This document shows positions 1 to 13,535 of a DNA stretch of 64,000 nt, piece by piece (position 1 is the first letter of the stretch; every line of letters starts with the position of its first letter). The stretch comes from Leclercia sp. LSNIH1 (lineage in GTDB: Bacteria; Pseudomonadota; Gammaproteobacteria; Enterobacterales; Enterobacteriaceae). The notes beneath the pieces are model-generated. The model was not told where the DNA came from. It worked only from the letters and a program-made list of their open reading frames with translations, and did not search any database. Position numbers and translations under genes: made by a program. The stretch lies in the NCBI RefSeq assembly GCF_002902985.1, contig NZ_CP026167.1:434001-498000 (forward strand). The letters run 5' to 3'.

Positions 1-91
1 ACCGCAGAAGTGGCCAGAAAAGCCGGGCGAGAGTGGCGTAGCTATAATGTATTAATAATATATTAGCGTAACTGTTATGCTGTTATCTATC

Positions 92-113
92 ATATGTGAT
101 CTAAATCACTTTT
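92..113. promoter_or_regulatory. Predicted CRP (cAMP receptor protein) binding site
   Basis: The core TGTGATCTAAATCAC at 95-109 has both CRP half-sites (TGTGA, TCAC) with correct spacing. About 19 of 22 positions fit the CRP consensus. It ends about 15 bases before the aaeR start, so it would block aaeR or act on the divergent aaeXAB genes expected to the left. The match is seen in sequence; the role is inferred. Confidence 0.7.
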
Positions 114-128
114 AAGCCAGAGTGAATA

Positions 129-1052
129 ATGGAACGTCTAAAACGGATGTCAGTTTTTGCCAAAGTCGTTGAGCTGGGCTCCTTTACCGCCGCGGCCAGG
201 CAACTACAGATGAGCGTCTCTTCTATCAGCCAGACCGTTGCCAAACTGGAAGATGACCTCCAGGTGAAGCTTCTCAACCGCAGCACGCGCAGCCTCGGCC
301 TGACGGAGGCCGGGAAAATCTATTATCAGGGCTGCCGGCGAATGTTGTATGAAGCCCAGTCGGTACATGAGCAACTCTACGCCTTCAATAACACCCCCAT
401 CGGCACGCTGCGCATCGGCTGCTCTTCAACTATGGCACAAAATGTCCTGGCTGAAATGACCGCTGAGATGTTGCAGGAGTATCCGGGGCTGACGGTTAAT
501 CTGGTCACCGGTATTCCCGCTCCGGATCTGATCGCCGATGGCCTGGATGTGGTGATCCGCGTCGGGGCTTTGCAGGATTCGAGCCTCTTTTCGCGTCGTC
601 TGGGGAGCATGCCGATGGTGGTGTGCGCGGCGAAAAAATACCTCGCCAGAGCGGGTATCCCGGAAAAACCGGCGGACCTCAGCAATCACGCCTGGCTGGA
701 GTACAGCGTGCGGCCGGATAATGAATTTGAGCTGACTGCGCCAGAGGGTCTGTCAACAAAGCTGCTGCCGCAGGGGCGTTTTGTCACTAACGATCCGATG
801 ACCATCTCCCGCTGGCTGGTGGCTGGAGCCGGGATCGCCTATGTGCCGCTGATGTGGGTGATCAACGAGATCAACAGCGGCGAGCTGGAGATCCTCTTCC
901 CGCGCTATCAGTCGGATCCACGCCCGGTTTATGCGGTCTATACCGAAAAGGATAAGCTGCCGCTGAAGGTGCAGGTGTGCATTAACTATCTGACGGACTA
1001 TTTTGTGCAGGTGGCGACGCTGTTTCAGGAGATGCGGGGAAGGAAGGAGTAA
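129..1052 (+). CDS. aaeR: LysR-family regulator AaeR
   Basis: This is a 307-residue LysR-type transcription factor close in length and sequence to E. coli AaeR (309 aa). AaeR activates the aaeXAB efflux genes in response to aromatic carboxylic acids such as p-hydroxybenzoate. The N-terminal winged helix-turn-helix spans about residues 15-60 (FTAAARQLQMSVSSISQ). The ligand-binding domain starts near residue 90. The start follows an AGAGTGAA ribosome-binding stretch and a CRP-like site. The divergent aaeX would lie left of the window. Convergent tldD follows after a palindrome. The assignment rests on recognised sequence and gene order. Confidence 0.93.
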   Translation: MERLKRMSVFAKVVELGSFTAAARQLQMSVSSISQTVAKLEDDLQVKLLNRSTRSLGLTEAGKIYYQGCRRMLYEAQSVHEQLYAFNNTPIGTLRIGCSSTMAQNVLAEMTAEMLQEYPGLTVNLVTGIPAPDLIADGLDVVIRVGALQDSSLFSRRLGSMPMVVCAAKKYLARAGIPEKPADLSNHAWLEYSVRPDNEFELTAPEGLSTKLLPQGRFVTNDPMTISRWLVAGAGIAYVPLMWVINEINSGELEILFPRYQSDPRPVYAVYTEKDKLPLKVQVCINYLTDYFVQVATLFQEMRGRKE

Positions 1053-1073
1053 CCCTCTCCCGCGGGAGAGGGT
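1052..1073. repeat. Perfect 22-bp palindrome between aaeR and tldD
   Basis: ACCCTCTCCCG is followed directly by CGGGAGAGGGT. It overlaps the last base of the aaeR stop codon and lies between the convergent genes aaeR and tldD. It resembles the CCCTCTCCC/GGGAGAGGG hairpins found dispersed in enterobacterial intergenic DNA. No U-tract follows, so it is more likely a processing or stability hairpin, or a repeat remnant, than a classic terminator. Confidence 0.6.
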
Positions 1074-1086
1074 CAGGATGAAAAGA

Positions 1087-2613
<1,527 letters not shown>

Positions 2614-2618
2614 TCAAA

Positions 2619-5600
2619 TCATTGCTGTGCATCTTTGCGAGGCTGACGCAGCACTTCATTAATCTGCGGTTTATCCACCGGGCCGGTAATGTGATAGCGC
2701 AGAATGGAGACTTTGCTCCACAGTGGCCCCAGCACTTTACTGGCGGCAAACACCGCCGCGCCCACAATCGGGTTAACGGCAAAGGCCGCCGCCACGCCGA
2801 CGGTGGCGGAAATTTCCGGCGCCACCACCGCTTCCATATCCAGCTCACGACGCACCAGATTGACGGAGCCTTTCATGGCGATATCTGCTTCCAGCCCGTC
2901 CACCAGCGTATCGTCGGTGTGCAATACGCCATCTTTGATCCACGCGGTGCTGCGGATCGAGTCGAAGTAGAAGCCTTCATTAAAGGTATCGTTGAAGTCA
3001 AAGCGCAGCTTGCGCAGCAGGGCGTCGAAACTGAGTAACCGCAACAGTTGCCCTGCATGGCCGGTGCTGAGATCGGCGATTTCACCTCTCCCCAGCCGCG
3101 TTTTCAGAATGCCGTTAAGCGAGGCTTCGTCAGGCTTCCAGGGCATGTCGCGCCAGTGCAGATCGTAATCGACATCAAACGATGAACCGCGAATCGGGGT
3201 CGTGACGCCAAAATAGTTAGCGGCGGCATCCAGCTTGTTGCCCTTAATTTGCCCCTTCAGAGAGGTGCGCTTCTCGCGGACGCCGTTCACCCATTCGCCG
3301 TTGGCGGTCAGGCGCCCGAAGCCGGTATCAATCAACCCTCCCGCCAGGGTCAGGGTATCGCCCTTGATGGTGAAATCGCCATTAACTCGGCCATACTTCT
3401 GTCCCCAGAGCCAGCACTCGGCGCAGCGCAGCTGTAGGTCAGGCCAGCCGCTAAAATCGATTCGTGAGGTACTGGATAACGGCGAGACGTTATTGCTTGT
3501 CCCGGCGGTGACGGAGGCCGGATTGTAATAGAGATAGCGGATCTGCGCCTGCCACGGCGCGGTGTCACGCATCAGCAGGCTGGCGTTGATCTCCCGTCCC
3601 TGGGCATCGATTTTCGAACCGTTGAGGGTGGGCTGCGAGACAATGCTCAGGTTATTCCACTGCTGCCCGCCCAGCGTCAGCGCTGGCGTGCGCACCGTGA
3701 TGTGTTGCGGGAACTGCGCCGCTTCATCCACATTTTGCCCCACCCCGCGCTGGAAAAGCGCCAGCCATTCTGCCCCGTCCATCGGCGGCAGGTTGAGCTC
3801 TATACCCGCCTGCTCCGGCAGCGGCGGCAGGGTGCGGCTGTCGGTGGTCCAGATGGCGCGATCCAGCGTTAGCTTACGGTTCAGCAGCCAGCGGCTGTTA
3901 AAGTGATTTGTCCCGCAGGCGTTGCCGGTCAGGGTAAAGCTGTTGAGATCCCCGTCGACATTTAGCTTCACCGGCAGCGGCTCGCCTGCGCGCTTGTTCA
4001 GGGGAGAAGGCAGATCGCTGCTGACGCTTTTCAGGTCGCCGCTGATGTCCACTTTGTAATGCGGGGTGCCACGATAAGGCAGATCGATTGCGACTTTGCC
4101 GTTCCAAGGTAAACGGCCTTCAAGGGACTGGCTGACCACTTTGGGCAGCACATCCATCCGCGAAGGTTGCCAGTTGGCATCCATATTGACCGCCACCTGG
4201 TAGGCTTTCTCGCCCTCGGTGGTGGAGAAATCGATCTTCACCGGCTGGCTGAACCAGTTTGCGGTCAGCGGCCCGCTTTTCAGATCGCCATTCACGAAGC
4301 TGAACTGGCCGGTCAGGTTTTTCAACGTGCTGTTCAGTGGCTTGATGAACAGGCTGTTATTTTTCAACCTGACGTCGCCTTCTGCGGTGGTCATGGTGCC
4401 GTCCAGCGGGATATCCAGATGTAAGCGAGCATTCACATCGCCATCCAGCTGGAGCTGCTGGAGCGTGGCGCCCAGCGAATCGTCTAATGGCGTCTCGTCA
4501 AAATAGGGCCCAACGGCTTTTCCAGGCCCGTTGATATCGGCGTCGATCAGCAGTTTTTCTTTTGAATAATCGGGGATCACCGCCGTCAGGTTGCTGGCCT
4601 TCACGCCGCCCAGCGCCACGCCGTCGGTTTTCATCCACAAGCCGTCATTGATGAAGTTGAGCTCAATATCGAGGTTTTTCAGCGCCGGCCAGCCAGGCTG
4701 GAAGGCATAGGTGGCGTTGCGTAGCGGCACCAGCACCTGGAACTGCCCTTCGTTGTGCTTGTAGGGGAAGAGATGCGGATTGCCGCCATACGCCAGGGTG
4801 GCGTTGTCCGCCTGCCCGCCCTGAATGGCGCCGCTCAAATAGTCCACCAGCGCTTTACCCATCAGGTTTTCAGGAAAATAGCGCCAGGCCTGTGAGCCGT
4901 CGTCGGTGCTGATGCCCGCCAGGATCCCCAGCCAGGGCTCATCGCCCGCCGGTTGCAGATAGCGGAAATCACCCCGGGCATGCACCGCTTTGGCTTTCAC
5001 GTCGATGTCGCGCCCGTCGAGCTGGAAACCTTTCTCGTTCTTCAGCCAGTGGAGGGTGGCGGTCCCTTTTTCAATTTCCAGCGGCGCGCGGAAGACCGTT
5101 TCATACGGCATTTTCGCGTCACGCATATGGGCCACCAGACGGCCATCTTCCATGCTGCCTTCCAGCGTGCCGCTAAAATGCTCGGCGCCCGGCAACATCT
5201 CCCACTGCTTCCAGGCGAGATCGGTCCAGGCAATGTTGAAGCGGGTTTTTTCTGTTGCCTGCAGCGGAATATCCAGTGCCAGGGCGTTGATCGCCCCCAC
5301 CGGCTGGGTGGCCTGCCAGACTTCGCCCAGCGCCGGAGAGAGTTTCGCCGCAAGGGTCCGTAGCCCCTCAAGGCCAGACAGCTCCAGATTGCTGGCGCGA
5401 ATGCGCAGTTCATCGCTGCGTTTACTGTCAACGCCGCCCACATCCTGCGCCGGAATCCAGGCCAGCGACAAGGCCCCGCGTGGCCAGGCTTTGTCATCCA
5501 GGGTGATACGGGTATCCGGAATGGCGAACTGCCAGCCCTCATTGGCACGGGTCACATGGGCGGTGAGATTATCCACAGAGAGCTGATGCTGACGCGTTTC

Positions 5601-6416
5601 CCCCGGCCAGGTGGCGCCGCCCTGCTTTAGCCAGAGATCGCCGCTGGCGAACTGGCCGTTGGTGAGGGTCATCCAGCCTTCAATGCTAAAGCGCGCGGTT
5701 TCGAGCTGCATGTCCTGCTGCAGCCACTCTCCCAGCCAGGGTTTGACGTCCACGTCGTCGGCCTGCATCCACACTTTACCGTTATTCAGCAGGCCATTGT
5801 CGTCACGCAGATCCATACGCACCTGCATCACGCCGTGCTGTCCGTTCAGGCTGGAGAGGCTGACCTGGCCTTCGGCGCGATGGCGCTCTTTGCCGTTGAG
5901 CCAGGTTAACTGGGGGATCGCCAGCTCGGCACGCTGCCCGGAAAGGGTGATAAAGCTTATCTCGCTGTCGCGCAGATCGAAATGATCGAACTGGCGCAGA
6001 AAGAGATCGCTGATGCGGTTGGCTTCGAAGCCTTCGCCCCGATCGTCGCTGCGCAGCGGGGTGTTGGTCAGAAATTGCAGCTGATAGAAGGTGAGATCGC
6101 GAAACTGCCAGCGCAGGTGCAGCAGGCTTTGCCAGACATCCAGCGCCAGGGTCACACGCTTAATCTTAACGTGGCCGCCATCCTTCAGCTGCGCGTTGAT
6201 GTCGCGCACTTCCAGGGTCGGGCCAAAGTTTTGCCAGCTCGCGTTGAGCTGGCTGGCCGCGACGGGCACACCGGTCGCGGATTCGATCTTCGCCAGCAAC
6301 TGCGGGCGCCAGTTGTCCAGATGCGGCAATACGAGACGCAGCCCGCTTACCAGCAGCGCGACAATCACTATCAGCGTTGCCCCTGTAAGCAGTAAAATCC
6401 CCGGCAATCGCCTCAC
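2619..6416 (-). CDS. yhdP: AsmA-like envelope phospholipid transport protein YhdP
   Basis: This 1265-residue protein has one N-terminal membrane helix (about residues 5-30, hydrophobic LLLTGATLIVIVALL) and a long periplasmic part rich in beta strand, typical of the AsmA/TamB bridge family. In E. coli, YhdP, TamB and YdbH share the job of moving phospholipids from inner to outer membrane. The C-terminal AsmA-like segment includes hydrophobic residues near 1200-1240. Length matches the E. coli protein (about 1266 aa). It lies 42 bases downstream of rng and is likely cotranscribed with it. The fold is inferred from the family. Confidence 0.94.
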   Translation of the reverse strand: MRRLPGILLLTGATLIVIVALLVSGLRLVLPHLDNWRPQLLAKIESATGVPVAASQLNASWQNFGPTLEVRDINAQLKDGGHVKIKRVTLALDVWQSLLHLRWQFRDLTFYQLQFLTNTPLRSDDRGEGFEANRISDLFLRQFDHFDLRDSEISFITLSGQRAELAIPQLTWLNGKERHRAEGQVSLSSLNGQHGVMQVRMDLRDDNGLLNNGKVWMQADDVDVKPWLGEWLQQDMQLETARFSIEGWMTLTNGQFASGDLWLKQGGATWPGETRQHQLSVDNLTAHVTRANEGWQFAIPDTRITLDDKAWPRGALSLAWIPAQDVGGVDSKRSDELRIRASNLELSGLEGLRTLAAKLSPALGEVWQATQPVGAINALALDIPLQATEKTRFNIAWTDLAWKQWEMLPGAEHFSGTLEGSMEDGRLVAHMRDAKMPYETVFRAPLEIEKGTATLHWLKNEKGFQLDGRDIDVKAKAVHARGDFRYLQPAGDEPWLGILAGISTDDGSQAWRYFPENLMGKALVDYLSGAIQGGQADNATLAYGGNPHLFPYKHNEGQFQVLVPLRNATYAFQPGWPALKNLDIELNFINDGLWMKTDGVALGGVKASNLTAVIPDYSKEKLLIDADINGPGKAVGPYFDETPLDDSLGATLQQLQLDGDVNARLHLDIPLDGTMTTAEGDVRLKNNSLFIKPLNSTLKNLTGQFSFVNGDLKSGPLTANWFSQPVKIDFSTTEGEKAYQVAVNMDANWQPSRMDVLPKVVSQSLEGRLPWNGKVAIDLPYRGTPHYKVDISGDLKSVSSDLPSPLNKRAGEPLPVKLNVDGDLNSFTLTGNACGTNHFNSRWLLNRKLTLDRAIWTTDSRTLPPLPEQAGIELNLPPMDGAEWLALFQRGVGQNVDEAAQFPQHITVRTPALTLGGQQWNNLSIVSQPTLNGSKIDAQGREINASLLMRDTAPWQAQIRYLYYNPASVTAGTSNNVSPLSSTSRIDFSGWPDLQLRCAECWLWGQKYGRVNGDFTIKGDTLTLAGGLIDTGFGRLTANGEWVNGVREKRTSLKGQIKGNKLDAAANYFGVTTPIRGSSFDVDYDLHWRDMPWKPDEASLNGILKTRLGRGEIADLSTGHAGQLLRLLSFDALLRKLRFDFNDTFNEGFYFDSIRSTAWIKDGVLHTDDTLVDGLEADIAMKGSVNLVRRELDMEAVVAPEISATVGVAAAFAVNPIVGAAVFAASKVLGPLWSKVSILRYHITGPVDKPQINEVLRQPRKDAQQ

Positions 6417-6458
6417 GCGTCTCTCCTTGTCAGCCGTTTTCTCGCAGCACGCTGCGTT

Positions 6459-7928
6459 TTACATCATCACCACGTCAAACTGCTCCGGGTTATAGAGCGG
6501 CTCGATTTGTACTTTTACCTGTTTGCCGACAAAGATTTCCACTTCCGCCAGAGCGTGTGACTCTTCCCCTTTCAGGGCTTCCGCCACCGAAGGAGAAGCA
6601 TAGACCAGGAAACGGTCGGAGTCGTAGGCGTGATGCACGCGAACGATCTCACGCATGATCTCGTAGCAAACCGTCTCTACCGTCTTCACCGTGCCGCGAC
6701 CATGGCAGGTTGGGCACTCGTTACACAGCACATGCTCCACGCTTTCACGGGTGCGCTTGCGGGTCATTTCTACCAGCCCAAGCTGGGAAAAGCCGTTAAT
6801 GCTGGTTTTCACGCGATCTTTACTCAGCGCCTGCTCCAGCGAATGCAGCACGCGACGGCGGTGGTCTTCGTTACTCATATCGATAAAGTCGATGATGATG
6901 ATGCCACCCAGATTGCGCAGACGAAGCTGACGCGCAATGGCCTGCGTCGCTTCAATATTGGTGTTGAAAATGGTGTCGTCCAGATTGCGATGCCCGACAA
7001 ACGCCCCGGTGTTGATATCCACGGTGGTCATCGCTTCGGTCTGGTCGATAATCAGATAGCCGCCGGACTTCAGCTCGACCTTACGCTCCAGCGCGCGCTG
7101 AATTTCGTTCTCAACGTCGTAGAGATCGAAGATGGGCTGTTTGCCGGTGTAGTGCTCCAGCAGGCCCGGCATTTCAGGAATGTACTCCGCAGTGAATTCG
7201 AGCAGCGCATCATAGGTCAGACGGGAGTCGACGCGGATGCGATCGAGCTGGGCATCGGCGAAGTCACGCAGGACGCGCTGGGCCAGCGCCAGTTCACCGT
7301 ACAGCTGACAGCGGGTCTGGTTGCGTTTTTTACGCTCCATCACTTTGGTCCAGACGCGTTTCAGGTAGGCGGCATCCGAGGCCAGATCCTCTTCGCTAAT
7401 CCCCTCTGCGGCGGTGCGAATGATAAAGCCGCCCTGCTCATCGCAGTAAGCACTGACGACTTTTTTCAGCCGTTCGCGCTCGCTTTCACTTTCGATACGC
7501 TGGGAGACGCCAACGTGTGACGCGCCAGGCATAAAGACCAGATAACGGGAGGGTAAGGTAATGTCGGTGGTCAGGCGCGCCCCTTTGGTGCCCAGCGGAT
7601 CTTTCACCACCTGCACCATCAGATCCTGGCCCTGACGCACCAGCTCGGAGATATCACGGACGGTAAACTGCTTCTGCTCTTCTCCCGCCACGCATTCGGT
7701 GTGCGGCATGATATCCGAGGCGTGTAAAAATGCCGCTTTATCGAGTCCAATATCTACAAATGCCGCCTGCATACCCGGTAGTACACGACTGACACGACCT
7801 TTGTAGATATTGCCTACTATTCCGCGTCGCGCTTCGCGCTCAATATGGATTTCCTGAAGAATGCCGCCATCAATATAGGCCACACGGGTTTCCGATGGCG
7901 TTACGTTTACCAACAATTCAGCCGTCAT
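6459..7928 (-). CDS. rng: Ribonuclease G
   Basis: RNase G (489 aa) is a single-strand endoribonuclease of the RNase E family that matures the 16S rRNA 5' end and degrades some mRNAs. The S1 domain is at about residues 35-120. The catalytic metal-binding aspartates lie in [10 protein letters not shown] (about 304) and IIIIDFIDM (about 347). The zinc-link CPTC follows near residue 405. I chose the MTAELLV start, which gives the E. coli length and has a GGGAAGGG ribosome-binding site; an in-frame ATG 18 bases upstream lies inside maf. The start overlaps the maf stop by 11 bases, suggesting coupling. Confidence 0.97.
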   Translation of the reverse strand: MTAELLVNVTPSETRVAYIDGGILQEIHIEREARRGIVGNIYKGRVSRVLPGMQAAFVDIGLDKAAFLHASDIMPHTECVAGEEQKQFTVRDISELVRQGQDLMVQVVKDPLGTKGARLTTDITLPSRYLVFMPGASHVGVSQRIESESERERLKKVVSAYCDEQGGFIIRTAAEGISEEDLASDAAYLKRVWTKVMERKKRNQTRCQLYGELALAQRVLRDFADAQLDRIRVDSRLTYDALLEFTAEYIPEMPGLLEHYTGKQPIFDLYDVENEIQRALERKVELKSGGYLIIDQTEAMTTVDINTGAFVGHRNLDDTIFNTNIEATQAIARQLRLRNLGGIIIIDFIDMSNEDHRRRVLHSLEQALSKDRVKTSINGFSQLGLVEMTRKRTRESVEHVLCNECPTCHGRGTVKTVETVCYEIMREIVRVHHAYDSDRFLVYASPSVAEALKGEESHALAEVEIFVGKQVKVQIEPLYNPEQFDVVMM

Positions 7929-8511
7929 AATTATCCCTTCCCTCACGCAGTGAGTTAAAATTGCTCAGCAACTCATACGTTTCCACCAGCGGTAAGCCGA
8001 CTACGGCGTGATAGCTGCCATTGATCTTCCTGACAAAACAGCCACCCAACCCTTGAATACCGTATGCACCTGCTTTATCCATAGGTTCACCGCTGGTGAT
8101 ATAACCGGCGATATCCTCATCTGTGAGTACTCTGAACGTGACATCGGTGACAACCAGACAGTCGAGCACGTGCTGACGGTCAGCCAGCGCGACGGCGGTC
8201 ATCACCTGATGCGTTTGTCCGGACAATTTGCGCAGCATCCTGAAGGCATGCTCGCCGTCGTGAGGTTTCTCGAGGACTTCACCGTTAAGGATCACGATGG
8301 TATCTGCACCCAGCACCGGTAAATCGCGCGGCACCTGCGCCACGCCAGCCTGCGCTTTCTCCCGCGCCAGGCGAGAGACATACTGCTGAGCGCTTTCGCC
8401 CTCAGCCCGTTTTTCCTCAATGCCGGTAACGATACGTTCAAAAGAGAGACCCAACTGCGTGAGCAACTCCTGACGGCGCGGGGAGCCGGAAGCGAGATAT
8501 AAAGACGTCAT
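7918..8511 (-). CDS. yhdE: Maf-family dTTP/UTP pyrophosphatase YhdE
   Basis: This 197-residue Maf protein hydrolyses dTTP, UTP and modified pyrimidine nucleotides, preventing their incorporation. The substrate loop [11 protein letters not shown] is at residues 7-17, the usual Maf signature. A second conserved block, GADTIV, is near residue 69. It sits 9 bases after mreD and overlaps the start of rng, as in other enterics. It is the YhdE type, not YceF, by context and sequence. Confidence 0.94.
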   Translation of the reverse strand: MTSLYLASGSPRRQELLTQLGLSFERIVTGIEEKRAEGESAQQYVSRLAREKAQAGVAQVPRDLPVLGADTIVILNGEVLEKPHDGEHAFRMLRKLSGQTHQVMTAVALADRQHVLDCLVVTDVTFRVLTDEDIAGYITSGEPMDKAGAYGIQGLGGCFVRKINGSYHAVVGLPLVETYELLSNFNSLREGRDNYDG

Positions 8512-8520
8512 AGAAACCTT

Positions 8521-10025
<1,505 letters not shown>

Positions 10026-10052
10026 AGGCTATGCGTACTCTCGCGTCAGAGA

Positions 10053-10079
10053 GAAAGGGTAGCCATCCGCTACCCTTTC
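10053..10079 (-). terminator. Hairpin between mreB and mreC
   Basis: An 11-bp perfect stem, GAAAGGGTAGC / GCTACCCTTTC, surrounds a 5-base loop. It has only a short pyrimidine run after it on the minus strand. It probably lowers readthrough from mreB into mreCD, in line with MreB being needed in large excess over MreC and MreD. The stem is seen; partial termination is inferred. Confidence 0.65.
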
Positions 10080-10087
10080 ACACCTGA

Positions 10088-11257
<1,170 letters not shown>

Positions 11258-11411
11258 TTACAAATCGTCGCCTGACTCCCTCAGGGCTGAGAAAACAGCA
11301 GCGTTCCTCACGTACATTTGTAACCCGTTAAAGGTCGTTCACTGTCATTTTGCTCGTCATACATCACGCTACAGGCGCGATATTCTACGTGAAAACTCAC
11401 CAAACGGCAGG

Positions 11412-13352
11412 TTAAACAGAGTATCTTTGCGAATATTTTTTCACATTGCTGTCAAGAGGCTGAGAGGCCGCAAAAAAATCGCCCTGACCCCCTGTCACGC
11501 CGCGCTCTGTCAATGTCTGCCATTCCGTTCGCGACCGCACACCCGTAGCAAATACACGCGTTTGCGTTCCTTTGCACGCTTCCACCAGGCTCTGTACCAG
11601 CAGCTGGTTTTCCGTGCGCTTTTCAATATTTCTTACCAGCCCCGGATGCAGCTTCAGGAGCTCAACCTCCAGCGCCTTGATCCAGCTGGTGCTGACCAGC
11701 GTTAAACCCGCCTGCGTCACCGCGACGCGCGCGCCCAACGCGTTAATCAGCCGAACAACCGGCTGTAACCGACTGATGTGTTGACAAACATCCGCCTCTG
11801 CAAGTTCAAAAATAATCCGTTTCCGCTGCGATTTTTCACATTGCATCAGCAGATCCCGCAGCCAGCGCTGGAAACGCGGGCGGATCAACGACTCCACCGT
11901 CACCTGCAGCGCCAGGTTCTCTTCGGGCCAGTAGGATAAAAATGGCATCAAGCGCGATATCTGCTGGCGATCGTACTCTTCAGACAGGCCAAACTGCAGG
12001 ATCATCGGCAGATACTCGGCCGATATCACCTCTTCGTTGCCGTCGAAGATTCGACAGAGCAGTTCCCGATGATGGACCTTGCCGCTGGTCAGCACCGCCG
12101 GTTTTTGGTAAATCCGCGGTCCGCCTCGGGTCAGCATCTGCTCGATTAAGGTTCGCCAGCGCACGTTGCCGCGTCCTTTTTCGGGCAGGGAGTCATCATA
12201 AACCGCCCAGCCGTTCGCCCCTTGCAACACCGCATTACGGGTGGCAGCCTCGGCATGTTCCATCACCTGCTCGGTAGACTGGCCGCCGCGCCAGGCGCAG
12301 ATGCCGATATGCACCATGTCATCACGATCGAGCATTTTGCTGGGTGGGAGCGCATCCACCGATTTCAACAGCAGCCCGGCAATGCTTTCAGACTCCTTCA
12401 GCGTGCGGTGCGGCAACAATACGGCGTAATCACTGCGGTGATAGCGTGCCAGCAGTGCGCCGGGGTAACGCATGATAAAGGTGGAGAGCATATTAATGAG
12501 CGTAAACTGCTGCTCCTCCGCCACTGCCCGCCCCCAGTTATCTTTCAGCAGATCGAAGTCCGGCAGACGGATAATCATCACCACCCCATGTGTGCCCACG
12601 TTCTCCTGATCTTCCAGCAAAGTGCCCAGCTGATTATCAAAGAACAGGCGGTTATTGAGGCCGGTTTTATTGTCCTGGGCGGCATAGGATCGGATCAGGG
12701 TATCTATCCGGCTGCGCTGGTCGCTGGCGAACTGAATTTCGGACAGCAAAACGTCCAACGCGCTGCTGGTGCGTGAGGGCCACTCATAGACCGAGCCGCG
12801 CACCTGCGCGCCGCGTTCACCGTTAAGGATCCGCGTAGAACGCGACTCCAGTAGCTCCTGTCCGGCGAGCTGACGCCGCAGCCAGCGCACCGCCAGGAAG
12901 ATCAGCACCACGATGAAAATCACCGCCACCGTGAGCGGTGCGGTAGTCATCAATGAACGAAAATAACTGGTCATTGGGTCCAGATAGACCAGGCTTATCG
13001 TCATACCGGGGTTTTTCAGGGAGGGGACGGTGAGCTGGAGCATCTGCGGAGGTGAACCCACCTGCCGGTAATGCGTATGCCCGGTGTGGCTTAAAAGGAG
13101 GTTGCCGCCCTGCTTAATCTCCACCCGCATGATATCCACCGGGGCCATCAGCTCATCCAGTTGACGGGAAAGTTCTGGAAAGGGTGTGCTGACAAGGCGG
13201 GAATCAATCACTGACGCCACGGAGTGGACGCGGTTCGCCAGCTTTCCCTGGATCGCATTATAAAAACTGAGCGAACAGCCGATAAAGGTGACGAATATGG
13301 TCAACCCGGTAAGCAAGGAGATAAAAGCGGAGAACTTCGTCGATAATCGCAT
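11412..13352 (-). CDS. csrD: Degenerate GGDEF/EAL regulator CsrD
   Basis: CsrD (646 aa) promotes RNase E-dependent decay of the small RNAs CsrB and CsrC and so controls CsrA activity. Two membrane helices (about 7-27 and 136-155) flank a periplasmic domain. The GGDEF site is replaced by HRSDY and the EAL site begins ELLCR, so neither c-di-GMP synthesis nor hydrolysis is expected, as in E. coli. The MRLSTKFSAF start gives exactly the E. coli length; an upstream ATG would add 18 residues. The gene is monocistronic between acuI (divergent) and mreB. Confidence 0.95.
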   Translation of the reverse strand: MRLSTKFSAFISLLTGLTIFVTFIGCSLSFYNAIQGKLANRVHSVASVIDSRLVSTPFPELSRQLDELMAPVDIMRVEIKQGGNLLLSHTGHTHYRQVGSPPQMLQLTVPSLKNPGMTISLVYLDPMTSYFRSLMTTAPLTVAVIFIVVLIFLAVRWLRRQLAGQELLESRSTRILNGERGAQVRGSVYEWPSRTSSALDVLLSEIQFASDQRSRIDTLIRSYAAQDNKTGLNNRLFFDNQLGTLLEDQENVGTHGVVMIIRLPDFDLLKDNWGRAVAEEQQFTLINMLSTFIMRYPGALLARYHRSDYAVLLPHRTLKESESIAGLLLKSVDALPPSKMLDRDDMVHIGICAWRGGQSTEQVMEHAEAATRNAVLQGANGWAVYDDSLPEKGRGNVRWRTLIEQMLTRGGPRIYQKPAVLTSGKVHHRELLCRIFDGNEEVISAEYLPMILQFGLSEEYDRQQISRLMPFLSYWPEENLALQVTVESLIRPRFQRWLRDLLMQCEKSQRKRIIFELAEADVCQHISRLQPVVRLINALGARVAVTQAGLTLVSTSWIKALEVELLKLHPGLVRNIEKRTENQLLVQSLVEACKGTQTRVFATGVRSRTEWQTLTERGVTGGQGDFFAASQPLDSNVKKYSQRYSV

Positions 13353-13535
13353 CCTTGAGATTACTCCGTGAGTTGGTGAGGATAGCAAGTAAGTACTAAC
13401 TCGCAATACGGCACTGGCATACTACCAAATCAGGTGTATCTGGCAATTTATTGCGTTAAATCGGCATTGCATGTCATTGAGCGAGTATAGTCTCCAAAAA
13501 TTTTTTTCCAATCATCATGCTGAGTAAGGAATCGT

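Noticed and set aside
6630..7520. 296-codon open frame antisense to rng
   Set aside because: Shadow of the conserved rng gene; no ribosome-binding site or family features.
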